DNA of 6,627 nucleotides from Candidatus Doudnabacteria bacterium (lineage in GTDB: Bacteria; Patescibacteriota; Doudnabacteria; UBA920): positions 1 to 6,627 of the forward strand of contig JAEUSE010000057.1 of assembly GCA_016788805.1 (NCBI GenBank), in the 5' to 3' direction. Numbering within the stretch: position 1 is the stretch's first letter; the number at the start of each line of letters is the position of its first letter. The notes under the pieces were generated by a model, which ran no database searches, was not told the DNA's origin, and worked only from the letters and a program-made list of their open reading frames with translations. This document shows, piece by piece, positions 1 through 5,216 of this stretch. The position numbers and the translations under genes are program-made.

Positions 1-2
1 TC

Positions 3-155
3 CGTGACCGAGCTGCTTCGGGCGACCCTACTACGTGGTGGGGCAGCGGCGGCGGCTTCTTTGGCGGCTCGGGTGGATTTGGCAGCAGTTCGGGCGGGTT
101 CGGCGGTTTTGGCGGCGGCTCATTCGGTGGTGGCGGCTCTGGCGGCCGGTGGTAG
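3..155 (+). CDS. C-terminal Gly-rich tail of a truncated upstream protein (probably TPM-domain/YgcG-like)
   Basis: Only the last 50 codons lie in the window; the gene starts upstream. Reading from base 3, the peptide begins RDRAASGDPTTWWGSGGG and continues as Gly/Ser/Phe repeats, ending GGGGSGGRW before TAG at 153-155. A long Gly/Phe/Ser tail ending in a GGxW-type terminus is characteristic of bacterial TPM_phosphatase (YgcG) proteins and of some DUF2207 membrane proteins. Both families are envelope-anchored, and the tail follows the last membrane segment. The two other frames here also stay open because of the GGC-rich repeat, but they give biased Ala/Arg/Trp peptides, so this frame is the coding one. 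The catalytic or structural domain is outside the window, so the family call rests on the tail alone. The next gene begins about 30 bp downstream on the same strand. Confidence 0.6.
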   Translation, partial: RDRAASGDPTTWWGSGGGFFGGSGGFGSSSGGFGGFGGGSFGGGGSGGRW

Positions 156-168
156 TGTTCTTTCTGAG

Positions 169-177
169 TGGTACAAT
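169..177 (+). promoter_or_regulatory. Possible extended -10 promoter for the ATPase gene
   Basis: TGG followed by TACAAT fits an extended -10 element (TGN-TANAAT). It ends 7 nt before the ATG at 185, so transcription would start at or next to the start codon. No convincing -35 box is visible (GTGGTA at about 149-154 is poor). It is listed because the same spacing occurs before other genes in this window. It may be chance, with transcription reading through from the upstream gene. Confidence 0.3.
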
Positions 178-184
178 AATTGCA

Positions 185-2188
185 ATGGCAAACCAGCAAC
201 AGTACTGTTTTGAAATATATCTGCTGAACGACATCGTTACCGCAGGTCAGTGGACGAAGCTATACCTAGCAATGTTGCAGTTTGCTGGGAGGTTGTCTAA
301 GTTCCGTTTTGTTTTTAGCTGCGAAGATAATGTGGTGCGCTATTTTCTGGTATGCAGCCGGAACGTAAGTTCGTTATCAAATAGTCTCGATGGGATTGTC
401 CTGCGCCCCACCAGGGTAGAAGAGTTACCTTTACCGCAGACCGTCCAACGCCTGAGTGGATTTACGCAATTTGTCTCTGGTGGTACACTACTTGATCTCA
501 AGGAAAAACTGGCCGTCAAGAAGGGGCTTGAGTTAGGATGGGCATATTTTGATGTCCGTACCGTAAATTCTACATATGCAGTAACCGACAGTAAAATGTT
601 CATAAAAGACGCGGTAGGCAACTGGCGTTATATCAATAAAACTATGTACTTTTTTCCGGCGAACTTGTTTGCCTTAAACCTGCAAACCAACACGCGTTAT
701 CTTAAAAAGGCTATGCCGCTATATCTCAATATTGAAAAATCGCTGCATATGCTTACTAGTCAGACACTAGGGTCAGTTTTTGAGATTGATTCATTCCCAT
801 ATGCTCCTCAGAATTACTATTTAGGCCTCACCGACTATGAGTTCGACAAACATTCGTTCATAATCGGCGCAACAGGTAGCGGTAAATCGAAACTTATCAG
901 TCTGTATGTTGATAGGCTGTATAAAACGATGCTTCGTCATAATTACCGAATCGTAATTATAGACCCGCACGCATCGCTGGCAGCAGACTTTAGCCATTTG
1001 TCCGATAAAAAAATCATCAATTTTTCCAGTGAAAGTACTAGTTTATTCCCTGAGCAATACGCCGATATCTCAGCAGCTACCGAGCTTACGACGACATTGT
1101 TCGGGTCACTTTTAGCCGCGCAGTACACACCACGGTTGGAACGGCTGCTGCGCTTCAGCCTTTTTGTCCTCTTTACGGCACAAAATATGTCGCTTGATAT
1201 GCTCAAGCGGTTTCTGAGCGAGATTGAGCTGCGCTCCCAGATAGTGGCGCATGTGCAGGGCTATGTACCCGATACTATCATCCGGTTTTTTGGAGCCGAC
1301 TTTAACGAACTGCGTACCACCTACTATAACGAGGCGATTGCTCCGCTAGTTGCGCTGGTAGACGAAATGCAGTTACAGCCGGCATTGGTAGCAGGCGGGG
1401 ATGTACCATTGGCTCGGACGATTCAGGAGAACTTTTTAACGGTTTTTTCACTTAATAAAGTTTCTATGGGCGAAAAGGCCACTAAGACCGTGGCAGGCTT
1501 GCTCATACAGCAAGTGTTTTTGCTGGCACAGGCGCGGGCAATGCAACAAAAGATTATTCTTATAGTGGATGAAGTAGCGGTCATCCAAAACCCAGCGTTG
1601 GCCGCTATGCTGGCCGAGGCACGCAAGTTTGGACTCACTGTAGTACTGTCGCAGCAATATTTTGGTCAGATTGAAAAGAGCTTGCAAGATGCGATTTTCT
1701 CAAATGTCTACAACTACTATGTGTTTAGAACTTCCGAGGAAGATGCTCGGCGGCTAGAGGGTAACTTGCACATAGAAATCCCGGCCGAAATACTCGAATC
1801 GCATACCAAAAAGGGGCTAAGTGAGTCAGATATACGAGTGCGGATGCTGACCGAATTAAGTCCGCGTGAATGCATGCTGCGGCTCTATGCTGGCGGTAAA
1901 CTAAACCCATGCGTCAAAGCTCAAACGCTCGATGCGCCTGTACTTGCAACTGTGCAGCCAACAATTGAGCAGCCAGCTCAAACTATGGCGCAAGCCCGTA
2001 TGCCGCAGAAATTTCAGGAAGAGGTGTCGGCTTCTGTTCTGTCGCGAGGCACCTATGTTACAGCTGATCCGCCGCCTGAGCATATCCCTCCGCAAAGTGT
2101 CTACGACGAGACAGTCGGCCATAATTTGCAAGACGTTTTGGCAGCGCAGTCATCAAAGAGGACGAATCTGAAAGATAAGCTAGAATAA
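185..2188 (+). CDS. P-loop ATPase of the VirD4/TraG-VirB4-HerA (DUF87) superfamily
   Basis: The 667-aa product is a FtsK/HerA-class ATPase resembling conjugative coupling proteins, and probably drives DNA or protein movement at the membrane. Seen directly: Walker A GATGSGKS at residues 228-235; an IIDPHASLAADF segment (D260) like the DPHG motif of TraG/DUF87 proteins; Walker B ILIVDEVAV with D462 and E463; a downstream sensor-like LSQQYFGQI (S489, Q490, Q491); and an FRTSEEDARRL segment, as in other members. Residues 1-220 are a poorly recognised N-terminal domain without membrane helices. The last 80 or so residues are rich in Q, P, A and S and look disordered. I chose ATG 185. The reading frame is open back to 35, but that stretch encodes Arg/Trp-rich peptide from the Gly-repeat DNA of the neighbouring gene. 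GTG 155, overlapping that gene's stop, is an alternative. No relaxase or other secretion gene is visible, so the pathway is inferred. Confidence 0.8.
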   Translation: MANQQQYCFEIYLLNDIVTAGQWTKLYLAMLQFAGRLSKFRFVFSCEDNVVRYFLVCSRNVSSLSNSLDGIVLRPTRVEELPLPQTVQRLSGFTQFVSGGTLLDLKEKLAVKKGLELGWAYFDVRTVNSTYAVTDSKMFIKDAVGNWRYINKTMYFFPANLFALNLQTNTRYLKKAMPLYLNIEKSLHMLTSQTLGSVFEIDSFPYAPQNYYLGLTDYEFDKHSFIIGATGSGKSKLISLYVDRLYKTMLRHNYRIVIIDPHASLAADFSHLSDKKIINFSSESTSLFPEQYADISAATELTTTLFGSLLAAQYTPRLERLLRFSLFVLFTAQNMSLDMLKRFLSEIELRSQIVAHVQGYVPDTIIRFFGADFNELRTTYYNEAIAPLVALVDEMQLQPALVAGGDVPLARTIQENFLTVFSLNKVSMGEKATKTVAGLLIQQVFLLAQARAMQQKIILIVDEVAVIQNPALAAMLAEARKFGLTVVLSQQYFGQIEKSLQDAIFSNVYNYYVFRTSEEDARRLEGNLHIEIPAEILESHTKKGLSESDIRVRMLTELSPRECMLRLYAGGKLNPCVKAQTLDAPVLATVQPTIEQPAQTMAQARMPQKFQEEVSASVLSRGTYVTADPPPEHIPPQSVYDETVGHNLQDVLAAQSSKRTNLKDKLE

Positions 2189-2204
2189 CCATGAAGGAAA
2201 TTGT

Positions 2205-2903
2205 ATGAAACGGCAAGAAGCACAGGGTGTTCTCGAAAAAATAATGCAGCAGGTCTTTGGGCGTAAAAACCCTTACGACCTTGATAGTTTTATGCAGAAA
2301 TACGCTTTTGACGTGCGACTACCATCGGAGGTATACGATTCGACCACGGGCGAAGCCACTTGGGCATCGTCAACCAACTCGGCGCAGTTTATTACGCTCA
2401 ATAACGCACGGGCACGCGGCGAAGTGGATGAATACATGCTTCCAAAGCGTCCACTTGGAACTGTTCAGGACGTCTTGGAGGCCTGGGTATTAACCAACCA
2501 AACATCTACGGAGCGCTATATAGACTCAATTAATGTGCATGAAAGTGACTGTATAAACTCTTGCGAAAATGTCTTTCGCTCGCAGGACTGTACGCGCTCT
2601 AAACATGTGTTGTACAGTGATGGAGCGGTAGATTGCGAGTTTGTGGCTGCCGTGCAACGGTCTATCCGTACTTCGTTTAGTCTGCGCGTGGAAGACAGTC
2701 AAAATATAGCAAATAGTTTTTCGGTAGTATGGTCGAACAAGGTCAACCAGAGTCTGTTTATAAATGACTGCTTCGATGTGTCTGATTGTCTATTTACCTC
2801 ACACCTAGCTGGTAAACAGTACTGTGTAGCCAATATGCAGTACACCAAAGAGGAGTATACCAAAATCCGCGAGATGGTTGTTGATTGGATACTGAAAGCA
2901 TAA
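2205..2903 (+). CDS. Cys-rich protein of unknown function, possible parallel beta-helix, patescibacterial type
   Basis: The 232-aa product has no enzyme motif I recognise. Residues 1-95 look globular, without signal peptide or membrane helix. From about residue 105 to 205 the sequence has a loosely periodic pattern of small, hydrophobic and Asn/Asp/Ser/Cys residues, with seven cysteines at 116, 120, 129, 144, 189, 195 and 207 (for example DCINSC and NDCFDVSDC). It ends AGKQYCVANMQYTKEEYTK. From memory, a similar ending (KQYC.xNKQYxKEEY) closes Cys-rich repeat proteins common in candidate-phyla genomes. A solenoid fold or metal/cofactor binding is inference. It lies 16 bp after the ATPase gene with a Shine-Dalgarno AAGGAA at 2193-2198, six bases before the ATG, so the two are probably co-transcribed. 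A five-codon ORF (2191-2208) ends in ATGA overlapping this start; I regard it as chance. Confidence 0.75.
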   Translation: MKRQEAQGVLEKIMQQVFGRKNPYDLDSFMQKYAFDVRLPSEVYDSTTGEATWASSTNSAQFITLNNARARGEVDEYMLPKRPLGTVQDVLEAWVLTNQTSTERYIDSINVHESDCINSCENVFRSQDCTRSKHVLYSDGAVDCEFVAAVQRSIRTSFSLRVEDSQNIANSFSVVWSNKVNQSLFINDCFDVSDCLFTSHLAGKQYCVANMQYTKEEYTKIREMVVDWILKA

Positions 2904-2933
2904 TTGCTGCAAAGATTGTAGCCATACTATAAG
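2904..2933 (+). promoter_or_regulatory. Probable promoter of tRNA-Leu
   Basis: TTGCTG (2904-2909) and TATAAG (2928-2933) are separated by 18 bp, giving a plausible -35/-10 pair about 33 bp upstream of the mature tRNA 5' end. The -35 box overlaps the last base or two after the stop of the preceding gene. Read-through from the upstream operon is also possible, because no terminator lies between. Confidence 0.4.
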
Positions 2934-2966
2934 GTGTGGTAAAACTAATGGAGTACGTTTTTGTCT

Positions 2967-3052
2967 GGGCGAGTGGCGGAATTGGTATACGCGGCGGACT
3001 TAAAATCCGCTGACCAAAAGTCTTGAGGGTTCAAGTCCCTCCTCGCCCACCA
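2967..3052 (+). tRNA. trnL-TAA: tRNA-Leu (anticodon TAA), CCA encoded
   Basis: The cloverleaf folds fully by eye. The acceptor stem is GGGCGAG (2967-2973) with CTCGCCC (3042-3048), discriminator A3049 and encoded CCA (3050-3052). The D stem is GCG/CGC. The anticodon stem GCGGA/TCCGC encloses the loop CTTAAAA, with TAA at 3001-3003. There is a long class II variable arm (3011-3024, GAC/GTC stem). The T arm is GAGGG-TTCAAGT-CCCTC (3025-3041). The long variable arm with TAA identifies a leucine tRNA decoding UUA and UUG. The encoded CCA overlaps the first bases of the downstream terminator stem, and a piece of the T arm and acceptor 3' strand (3032-3044) recurs at 3202-3214. Confidence 0.96.
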
Positions 3053-3090
3053 AACTAAAACGACTACCATCAGGTAGTCGTTTTAGTTTG
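3051..3090 (+). terminator. Strong Rho-independent-type terminator hairpin after tRNA-Leu
   Basis: There is a perfect 18-bp inverted repeat: arm 3051-3068 (CAAACTAAAACGACTACC) and its complement at 3073-3090, closing an ATCA loop. The descending arm carries the run TTTT (3081-3084) followed by AGTTTG, so the U-rich part lies within the stem, and the A-rich ascending arm matches it, as in bidirectional terminators. It begins inside the tRNA CCA, so 3' processing must open or cut the hairpin. The position and structure support termination of the tRNA transcript. Confidence 0.8.
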
Positions 3091-3127
3091 TCGGCCAGGC
3101 TGGGACTTGAACGGAAGCGCCAGTGGC
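3065..3127 (+). repeat. Direct repeat copy A (terminator descending half plus downstream sequence)
   Basis: 3065-3114 is identical, base for base over 50 bp, to 3221-3270. After four mismatches (3115-3118) the identity resumes for nine bases (GCCAGTGGC) at the same 156-bp offset. Copy A includes the terminator loop and descending arm, and in it the complete hairpin is formed. Confidence 0.95.
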
Positions 3128-3133
3128 GCTTCC
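3113..3133 (+). repeat. Perfect 9-bp hairpin with AGT loop
   Basis: GGAAGCGCC (3113-3121) pairs with GGCGCTTCC (3125-3133) around AGT. It overlaps the end of repeat copy A. In copy B the flanks differ, but a shorter TGCC-AGT-GGCA hairpin (3274-3284) keeps the same loop, suggesting the hairpin itself has been retained. No T-run follows, so it is not an ordinary terminator. Confidence 0.75.
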
Positions 3134-3143
3134 CGACCCGAAG

Positions 3144-3195
3144 CCGGTCGACCCTGGGAGACCGGTCATGCTGGCGGCACATTTGTGCATGCCGC
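3144..3195 (+). repeat. Two further hairpins in the post-tRNA region
   Basis: CCGGTC (3144-3149) pairs with GACCGG (3160-3165) around a 10-nt loop. GCGGCA (3174-3179) pairs with TGCCGC (3190-3195), with an alternative tighter stem GCACA/TGTGC (3177-3188). No coding potential is evident across this stretch. It could be structured RNA read through from the tRNA operon or part of a palindromic repeat element. I recognise no known RNA family. Confidence 0.5.
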
Positions 3196-3201
3196 ATGAG
3201 G

Positions 3202-3283
3202 CAAGTCCCTCCTCCTCAATTACCATCAGGTAGTCGTTTTAGTTTGTCGGCCAGGCTGGGACTTGAACGGGTTTGCCAGTGGC
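3202..3283 (+). repeat. Direct repeat copy B: partial duplicate of tRNA-Leu 3' end and terminator
   Basis: 3202-3214 (CAAGTCCCTCCTC) repeats the T-arm/acceptor 3' strand of tRNA-Leu (3032-3044). After 6 bp instead of 20, 3221-3283 repeats 3065-3127, the first 50 bp perfectly. The missing 14 bp and altered bases remove the CCA and the ascending terminator arm, so this copy cannot form the 18-bp hairpin and keeps only TACC-ATCA-GGTA. The layout implies a tandem duplication of about 160 bp followed by decay. It is non-coding. Confidence 0.85.
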
Positions 3284-3298
3284 ACAGGCGTTCAATTC

Positions 3299-3325
3299 GT
3301 CATTCCCGTGAAAACGGGAAACCAG
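3299..3325 (+). repeat. REP-like palindrome with GAAA tetraloop
   Basis: TTCCCGT (3303-3309) and ACGGGAA (3314-3320) form a perfect 7-bp stem closed by GAAA, a GNRA-type tetraloop. It is preceded by GTCA and followed by ACCAGA. The pattern GTCATTCCCG-hairpin-CGGGAA-CCAG is a widespread bacterial repetitive extragenic palindrome style, often linked to RAYT transposases; that link is from general knowledge. No transposase is in the window. It lies just upstream of the HIT gene promoter. Confidence 0.55.
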
Positions 3326-3342
3326 AAAAACAGTCCACCACT

Positions 3343-3351
3343 TGCTATACT
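3343..3351 (+). promoter_or_regulatory. Extended -10 promoter of the HIT gene
   Basis: TGC-TATACT is a good extended -10 element. The hexamer (3346-3351) ends six bases before the ATG at 3358, so the expected start of transcription is the A of the start codon, giving a leaderless mRNA. No -35 box of quality is seen, which fits an extended -10 promoter. No Shine-Dalgarno precedes the gene. Confidence 0.55.
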
Positions 3352-3357
3352 AGTCTT

Positions 3358-3777
3358 ATGACAGAAACCAATTGCCCATTTTGTGATTCAGGCGACAGGG
3401 TGCTCAAAGAAAATGAGCACGCCAAAGTCGTGCTCAGCAACCCGCGCAAGGTGCCGGGCCATTTCCTAGTGCTGCCCAAGCGGCACGTCGACCAGCCGTG
3501 GGACCTTACCAAAGATGAGCTGGGCGATATATTCGACCTCATCTTTTTTGTCGAGCAAAAAATAATTGGTAAGCTTGGTGATGGCTGCGATGTGCGCCAA
3601 AACTATCGGCCGTTCATGCAGCGCGGTAACCTCAGCGTGAGTCACATCCATTTCCATGTTATCCCGCGCGCTCTTGAGGATTACATCTACCAGGTAAGCG
3701 AAAAATACGACACCGAACTCTTCGCCGACCTCGACCCCCTCGAAGCTCGCGAAGTCGCCAAACTTCTACAGCAGTAG
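3358..3777 (+). CDS. HIT-family (histidine triad) nucleotide hydrolase/transferase
   Basis: This 139-aa protein has the histidine triad H-I-H-F-H-V-I at residues 96-102, in the context SVSHIHFHVIPR. In the family the middle histidine (H98) is the nucleophile forming a nucleotidyl intermediate, and substrates are nucleoside phosphoramidates or dinucleoside polyphosphates. The N-terminus has CPFC (residues 6-9), a feature of HIT proteins that bind a structural zinc with later histidines. PGHFLVLPKRHV is the usual strand-helix segment before the core helix. The length is typical. I chose ATG 3358: the frame is open back to 3088, but that upstream part is repeat DNA and the protein aligns with the family from here. 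No Shine-Dalgarno is visible, so translation may be leaderless. The exact substrate cannot be told from the sequence. Confidence 0.93.
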   Translation: MTETNCPFCDSGDRVLKENEHAKVVLSNPRKVPGHFLVLPKRHVDQPWDLTKDELGDIFDLIFFVEQKIIGKLGDGCDVRQNYRPFMQRGNLSVSHIHFHVIPRALEDYIYQVSEKYDTELFADLDPLEAREVAKLLQQ

Positions 3778-3788
3778 ACTATGCGGGC

Positions 3789-3818
3789 TTGACGGAAAGC
3801 ATAAGCAGGTACTATTAT
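3789..3818 (+). promoter_or_regulatory. Promoter of the padR-membrane protein operon
   Basis: TTGACG (3789-3794) and TATTAT (3813-3818) are separated by 18 bp, a good sigma-70-type match and the best -35 in the window. The start of transcription would fall near 3824-3827, leaving a leader of about 5-8 nt before ATG 3832. The -10 box lies inside the inverted repeat 3808-3831. Confidence 0.7.
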
Positions 3819-3831
3819 ACAAAATAGTACC
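3808..3831. promoter_or_regulatory. Putative PadR operator: 9-bp inverted repeat abutting the start codon
   Basis: GGTACTATT (3808-3816) and AATAGTACC (3823-3831) are perfect inverted repeats with a 6-bp spacer. The element covers the -10 box and start of transcription and ends on the base before ATG 3832. This fits a dimeric regulator blocking RNA polymerase, and PadR proteins commonly repress their own operons. The role is inferred from position and symmetry. A hairpin in the mRNA is unlikely to matter because most of it lies upstream of the transcript. Confidence 0.65.
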
Positions 3832-4164
3832 ATGACACATAAAAACGAGATATCGGCCGAGCAACAGCAAATCGTCAGGGGTATGCTGCATATCGCCGTG
3901 CTAGCCGAGCTCGAAATTGGCAAACGATACGGTGCTGAGCTACTGATCGCACTCAGCAAAACGCCATTTACCTCGAAAGTCGGGACGCTGTATCCGCTGC
4001 TGAACCGCATGGAAAAGGACGAGTTGCTTGTCTCTGACTGGCAGATAGTGCCGGGTCAGACACCGCGCCGTTACTATCGCCTCACGAATCACGGTCAGCA
4101 AAAGCTCGCTGAGTACCGCTCGTTTCTGCAAACCATACAAACACACTTGGGAGGAAAACCATGA
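3832..4164 (+). CDS. PadR-family winged-helix transcriptional regulator
   Basis: The 110-aa product has the PadR N-terminal winged-helix domain over nearly its whole length. Residues 14-40 hold the first helices (GMLHIAVLAEL...YGAELL). VGTLYPLLNRMEKDELL (50-66) is the recognition-helix region, and GQTPRRYYRLTNHGQQKL (75-92) forms the wing and following helix; the TLYP..L.R.E and RRYYRLT.HG signatures are diagnostic. It belongs to the short PadR subfamily, which dimerises through the C-terminal helix and often lacks a ligand domain. It is the first gene of a two-gene operon: its TGA stop overlaps the next ATG (ATGA at 4161-4164). A palindrome overlapping its promoter suggests autorepression. 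No Shine-Dalgarno precedes it, consistent with a nearly leaderless mRNA. In comparable pairs the downstream membrane protein is part of the sensing or effector output. Confidence 0.92.
   Translation: MTHKNEISAEQQQIVRGMLHIAVLAELEIGKRYGAELLIALSKTPFTSKVGTLYPLLNRMEKDELLVSDWQIVPGQTPRRYYRLTNHGQQKLAEYRSFLQTIQTHLGGKP
4149..4154 (+). promoter_or_regulatory. Shine-Dalgarno of the membrane protein gene
   Basis: GGGAGG lies six bases upstream of ATG 4161, inside the end of the padR coding sequence. It fixes this start and supports coupled but independent initiation. It contrasts with the absence of such a site before padR itself. Confidence 0.8.
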
Positions 4165-5216
4165 AAACGAAAACACACATTGTCTCACTGCAGGGTCAAG
4201 ATTTTGTCATCTCGGCTGCTGCCGAGCCAGCGCTACTCGATCATCTGAAACAGCTCCAGCACGCGACGCGCTTCCGGCCGGGCGTATACCGGCAGAACGT
4301 TGAGGGCTTGCGTGACGTACTGCTGACGGGCGGCTCAAAACCCGTTTCTAAAAAACGCTTCTCTGAAGCAATAGAGCTGGTCGGCTTACCTGAACCGAGG
4401 CGACCATTTGAGCCCATAACCCAGCATTTTCCTGGTCTGGCACTGAAGAGTAGCCGCGTGTGGCACACCATTCGTTATCGGTCCGGAAGCAGTTGGTGGC
4501 AGACGCTGCTGATTGTAGTGTCTGTTGCCGCCGTCTTGCTCGCGGTCAGCGCAGGTTTCACCGCTGTATGGTTGCTACTCGCGGGACATCAGCCCCAGGA
4601 AGGCTGGAGCGTTGTGCAGACATCGATCGGACCGGTACGGAGTTGGATGGTGCAGCCACAAGCTATGCCAGCGTGGCCGCTGAACTGGATGTCGTATATT
4701 GTGTACTGTCTGCTTTTTCTGTTGGTTGCGGTCGCAGCTTGGCGCTTACGCCAGAAGAAACATCGGTTTGTGTACGGCTTAGTGCTGCTTTCGTCCGTCG
4801 TATTTGCACTGCTGCTCCAAAACACGCAGTCAACGAACCTTACAATACCGCCCGAAAGCAAGGTAATCACCGGCAGCGCCGCAGCGCCGTTACGTTCAAA
4901 AATCGCCTACCTCCAGCAGTGCGGTGATGAAATCCCCTATGTTTTTGATGGTCAGACGAATGGTATGCTCTTTCGTCAACTGCGAGACGATGGTTTTCAA
5001 CTCGTAGAACCCCTCAAAACTCGTGTATCAGACGGTAGCATAGACACTACAGAGCTGTGTACTGCATACGACAGGCTTCGCCGTGACCACCCAAAACAAA
5101 ACATCGTGCTTCAGCTCTATACCACGACAGCCGACGACACCCTTCGCCCCTACGAGTTCAGTGATATTGGCAACAGCCAGGTCACTTCTAGCTACGGTCT
5201 GTTCGCAAAAGGCTAG
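4161..5216 (+). CDS. Three-helix membrane protein, PadR operon partner, unknown function
   Basis: The 351-aa product has a soluble N-terminal domain (1-110), three predicted helices at about 113-142, 176-195 and 203-220, and a C-terminal domain (221-351). The charged segments RYR (105-107) and RLRQKKHR (195-202) place the N-terminus and the second loop in the cytoplasm by the positive-inside rule, so the C-terminal 130 residues would be outside. That domain contains C254 and C300, which could form a disulfide. The start TKTHIVSLQGQDFVISAAA resembles the short N-terminal module of membrane proteins coded next to PadR regulators (PspC/HAAS-type, anti-sigma-like), but no PspC motif is seen, so this is only an analogy. 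It overlaps padR by ATGA with a strong Shine-Dalgarno. It may sense envelope stress and control PadR or a partner. The TAG stop lies in the base of a long palindrome. Confidence 0.82.
   Translation: MKTKTHIVSLQGQDFVISAAAEPALLDHLKQLQHATRFRPGVYRQNVEGLRDVLLTGGSKPVSKKRFSEAIELVGLPEPRRPFEPITQHFPGLALKSSRVWHTIRYRSGSSWWQTLLIVVSVAAVLLAVSAGFTAVWLLLAGHQPQEGWSVVQTSIGPVRSWMVQPQAMPAWPLNWMSYIVYCLLFLLVAVAAWRLRQKKHRFVYGLVLLSSVVFALLLQNTQSTNLTIPPESKVITGSAAAPLRSKIAYLQQCGDEIPYVFDGQTNGMLFRQLRDDGFQLVEPLKTRVSDGSIDTTELCTAYDRLRRDHPKQNIVLQLYTTTADDTLRPYEFSDIGNSQVTSSYGLFAKG

Noticed and set aside
35..184. N-terminal extension of the ATPase by 50 residues from GTG 35
   Set aside because: The extension is Arg/Trp-rich peptide created by reading the neighbouring Gly-rich repeat in another frame; ATG 185 (or GTG 155) is a better start.
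2191..2208. Five-codon leader ORF (MKEIV) overlapping the start of the Cys-rich protein gene
   Set aside because: Its ATG has no ribosome-binding site, and the AAGGAA inside it serves the 2205 start; probably chance.
3128..3220. A second, complete tRNA gene between the repeat copies
   Set aside because: Only the T-loop and acceptor fragments are tRNA-like; no acceptor stem, T stem or anticodon arm can be formed.
3032..3283. A CRISPR array or integrated element with att sites
   Set aside because: There are only two repeat copies, unequal in length, with no spacers of uniform size and no integrase or cargo gene.
3000..3357. Open frames across the tRNA-Leu and repeat region, both strands (including the N-terminal extension of the HIT gene)
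   Set aside because: They translate tRNA and repeat DNA, giving LGLER- and EEGLEPS-type peptides known as artefacts of tRNA regions; the HIT protein aligns only from 3358.
4460..4927. 155-aa plus-strand ORF inside the membrane protein gene
   Set aside because: It is a +1 shadow frame of the real gene, with an Arg/Cys-biased composition.
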